Source: Acidobacteriota bacterium
GTDB taxonomy: Bacteria; Acidobacteriota; Vicinamibacteria; Vicinamibacterales; Vicinamibacteraceae
NCBI GenBank assembly: GCA_023429845.1
Contig: JAEZCY010000197.1
Coordinates: forward strand, 1-10,340
DNA: 10,340 nt
Direction of reading: 5' to 3'
Shown here: positions 8,516 through 10,340 of the stretch, piece by piece
How positions within the stretch are numbered: the first letter of the stretch is position 1
How the letters are laid out: each line of letters begins with the position of its first letter
Made by a program: the position numbers and the translations under genes
The notes under the pieces: generated by a model
The model's input: only the letters and a program-made list of their open reading frames with translations
What the model was told of the DNA's origin: nothing
The model's database searches: none

Positions 8516-9175
8516 GTGCCCTCCCGCGTCATCTACCTGCACGGCTTCGCGTCGTCCGCGCAGTCGACGAAGGCGCAGTACTTCGCCGACCGCTTTGCAG
8601 AGGTCGGCATCCCGTTGGTCACGCCGGACCTGAACGCGCCTGACTTCGGCACGATGACCGTCGGCCGCATGCTCGACGATGTGGGAACGGTGATGGCGCA
8701 CGGCGCCCCGGGCCCCGTGGTGCTCATGGGCTCGAGCATGGGCGGGTTCCTGGCGTGGAACGCCGCGGCCCGCCTCGGTCCCGTCATGCCGGCCCACCCG
8801 ATCGTGAAGCTCGTGCTGCTCGCGCCGGCGTTGACGTTCGGCCGGAACCGGGACGAGGACTTCGGACCTGGCGTGGTGGCTGATTGGGAACGCACCGGCA
8901 CCCACGAGTTCTTCCACTACGGCGAGAATGCGCCGCGGCAACTCCACTACGAGTTCTACCGCGACGCGCTCACGTACCAGCCGATGCACGCGCAGGTGCC
9001 GCAGCCGACGCTGATCTTCCAGGGCATGCAGGACGATGTGGTCAAGCCACAAGGCGTGATGGCCTTCTGCGAAGGACGGCCGAACGTTTCGCTCCGACTG
9101 CTGCAGGATGGTCATCAGCTGCTTGGCCATCTCGATCACATGTGGCAGGAGACGCGCACCTTCCTCGGCGTGTGA
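8516..9175 (+). CDS. YqiA/UPF0227-like alpha/beta-hydrolase (esterase)
   Basis: A 219-residue cytosolic alpha/beta-hydrolase similar in layout to E. coli YqiA. It begins with VIYLHGFASS (5-14), the oxyanion-hole region, followed by a KAQYFADRF helix. The nucleophile elbow GSSMGGFLA (72-80) gives S74. The acid is D173 or D174 in FQGMQDDVV, and the histidine is H200 in LQDGHQLLGH, so a complete Ser-Asp-His triad is present. The natural substrate is unknown; short-chain esters are typical for YqiA. The GTG start sits directly after the SET stop, with a G-rich GGGGGTG about 7 bases upstream. Its own stop overlaps the GTG of the next gene by 4 bases. There is no signal peptide, in contrast with the downstream lipoprotein. 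Confidence 0.88.
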   Translation: MPSRVIYLHGFASSAQSTKAQYFADRFAEVGIPLVTPDLNAPDFGTMTVGRMLDDVGTVMAHGAPGPVVLMGSSMGGFLAWNAAARLGPVMPAHPIVKLVLLAPALTFGRNRDEDFGPGVVADWERTGTHEFFHYGENAPRQLHYEFYRDALTYQPMHAQVPQPTLIFQGMQDDVVKPQGVMAFCEGRPNVSLRLLQDGHQLLGHLDHMWQETRTFLGV

Positions 9176-10340
9176 GATGCGGCGGCATCGCCCTGCTGCT
9201 GATGCTCCTGGCGTCGTGCGGACGCGAGAGCGCCACGCCACCTCGGAGTGCCGGCACGCCGACCGACGTCGGTCCGGCCGCGGCCCCGACGTCGCCGGCT
9301 CCTCCGGGCGGTAACCCGACGGCGTCCGCCGCCGCGAGCGACGCCGACCTGCACAAGGCCGCCTGGGCGCGAGTCCGGTGGCCGGGTGGCGACGTCGTCT
9401 CGTCCCATCGACTCGAGCGCCTCGACGAACCGGTGCGAGCCGGCTCCATCTTCAAGCTGGTGGCGGCCCGGGCCGCCCTCGAACAGGGCGACGGCCTGGC
9501 CGACCTCCGCGTCGCGTGTCCCCGCCGCGTGGACACGCATCGGCGTCGGGCGGACTGCGTGCACCCAGACCTGGGTCGGCCGCTGTCACTCGAAGACGCA
9601 ATCGCCCATTCGTGCAACCACTACTTCGTGAAGCTGGCCGAACGGCTGGATCGCGCGCGCCTCGTCGCGACGATGCGGCGGTTGTCGGGAAGTGAGGTCG
9701 AAGGCGTTGCTGATGCGCCGTTGCCCCTTGTGGTGCTCGGCCTCGAGGGACCACGGCTGCCGATGCGCGAGTGGGCGCGGGTGGCGCTCGGTGCGCTGGC
9801 GTCGAGCGCATCGGCCTCCGATGCGGGCCGGTTGCCTCGCGCGGCGGCGCGTGCGGCATCGGAAGGCAGCGCCGCGGCCCTCCATGATCCCCCGGTGCTC
9901 ACGCTGGCGAAAACCGGCACGACGTTCACCGTTCAGGGCCAGCAGGAGGGGATGGTCGTGGCGTGGCGCCCCGAACTCGGCGAAGCGGTCGTCGTGCGCG
10001 TGGCCGGGGGCGCCGGCCGCGACGCGGCGCACGTGGCGCGCATCATCTGGGATCGCGCGGCCGCAGCACGCGAGCGCGTTGTCCGCGTGGGGCGCGTGGG
10101 CGGCGCGGACGACGCCGGGCCAGACGTCCGCGTCGATGATGTGCCGATCGAGACGTACGTCGCCGGGGTCGTGGCCGCGGAAGGCGAGCGCGCGTTGCCG
10201 GCAGCGGCGCTCGAGGCGCTTGCCGTGCTTGCGCGCAGCTACGCGGCAGCCCCCGACGGACGCCACGAGCGCGATGGCTACCACGTGTGCGACACGACGC
10301 ACTGCCAGGTGTACGGCGCAGCGACGGCGTGGAGCAGCAG
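9172..10340 (+). CDS. Lipoprotein with penicillin-binding transpeptidase domain fused to a SpoIID domain, 3' end missing
   Basis: The first 389 codons of a gene running off the right edge. GTG at 9172 overlaps the esterase stop (GTGA) and begins a short lipoprotein signal: a hydrophobic run, then lipobox LASC with C16; glycine follows it. A Pro/Ala/Ser linker (about 20-60) leads to a transpeptidase domain like the catalytic part of class B penicillin-binding proteins. It has SIFK with nucleophile S92 and K95, SCN at 147-149 and KTGT at 247-250, spaced as usual. Further matches are a CP...C.H pattern before SCN and GMVVAWRP after KTG. The N-terminal dimerisation domain is missing. From about 318 a SpoIID/LytB domain begins: PIETYVAGVVAAE (325-337) with likely catalytic E337, an ALAVLARSYA helix, and CDTTHCQVY (373-381) with a probable zinc-binding cysteine pair. 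SpoIID enzymes cleave glycan strands lacking stem peptides. The combined activity is inference; both domains look intact as far as visible. Confidence 0.85.
   Translation, partial: MRCGGIALLLMLLASCGRESATPPRSAGTPTDVGPAAAPTSPAPPGGNPTASAAASDADLHKAAWARVRWPGGDVVSSHRLERLDEPVRAGSIFKLVAARAALEQGDGLADLRVACPRRVDTHRRRADCVHPDLGRPLSLEDAIAHSCNHYFVKLAERLDRARLVATMRRLSGSEVEGVADAPLPLVVLGLEGPRLPMREWARVALGALASSASASDAGRLPRAAARAASEGSAAALHDPPVLTLAKTGTTFTVQGQQEGMVVAWRPELGEAVVVRVAGGAGRDAAHVARIIWDRAAAARERVVRVGRVGGADDAGPDVRVDDVPIETYVAGVVAAEGERALPAAALEALAVLARSYAAAPDGRHERDGYHVCDTTHCQVYGAATAWSS

Noticed and set aside
6584..9241. An 885-codon open frame on the minus strand
   Set aside because: It lies antisense to the CoA-transferase, SET and esterase genes, all with clear family motifs. 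Its product is rich in Arg, Ala, His and Val without any recognisable domain. Long antisense frames are expected in DNA this GC-rich.
9108..9314. A short plus-strand frame with an ATG at 9177 just after the esterase stop
   Set aside because: It continues as Arg/His-rich sequence and stops quickly. The frame from GTG 9172 gives a lipobox and two catalytic domains instead.

Overview
The window is a dense, GC-rich bacterial region. Genes abut or overlap by 4 bases, and GTG and TTG starts are common. Gene content and style (a Rsb-like switch, a YajQ protein, a SET methyltransferase, a SpoIID lipoprotein) suggest a soil-type acidobacterium, perhaps Vicinamibacteria. That placement is inference from style, not proof. 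I see no rRNA, tRNA, CRISPR array, insertion sequence or phage gene.

Layout. Positions 1-655 (minus strand) hold the first 218 codons of a tRNA-dihydrouridine synthase that reads off the left edge; its signatures resemble the eukaryotic Dus3 type. From 740 to 3184 (plus strand) runs a three-gene partner-switching module: STAS anti-sigma antagonist, RsbW-like kinase, and a double-GAF PP2C/SpoIIE phosphatase. A 98-base leader with several possible hairpins follows. Next come a membrane-anchored CxC thioredoxin-like protein and, overlapping it by 4 bases, a hybrid histidine kinase with an unusual histidine-containing membrane sensor domain. The kinase converges on yajQ (minus strand), and both stop codons lie in one palindrome. 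After the divergent yajQ/CoA-transferase promoter region come a class III CoA-transferase (6701-7900) and a tightly coupled set: SET-domain methyltransferase, YqiA-like esterase, and a lipoprotein that runs off the right edge.

How the genes may work together. The STAS, kinase and phosphatase genes form a classical phosphorylation switch: the phosphatase reactivates the STAS protein, which then sequesters the kinase/anti-sigma factor. No sigma factor is present, so the output lies elsewhere. The CxC protein and the hybrid kinase look like one signalling unit, possibly redox- or ligand-responsive. The last gene carries both a penicillin-binding-type transpeptidase domain and a SpoIID glycan-cleaving domain, so one lipoprotein may combine peptide cross-linking and glycan cleavage.

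The most interesting items are the transpeptidase-SpoIID fusion at the right edge, the CxC protein/histidine-rich kinase pair, the Dus3-like signatures in a bacterial Dus, and -10 elements placed so close to start codons that yajQ and the CoA-transferase may have leaderless mRNAs.
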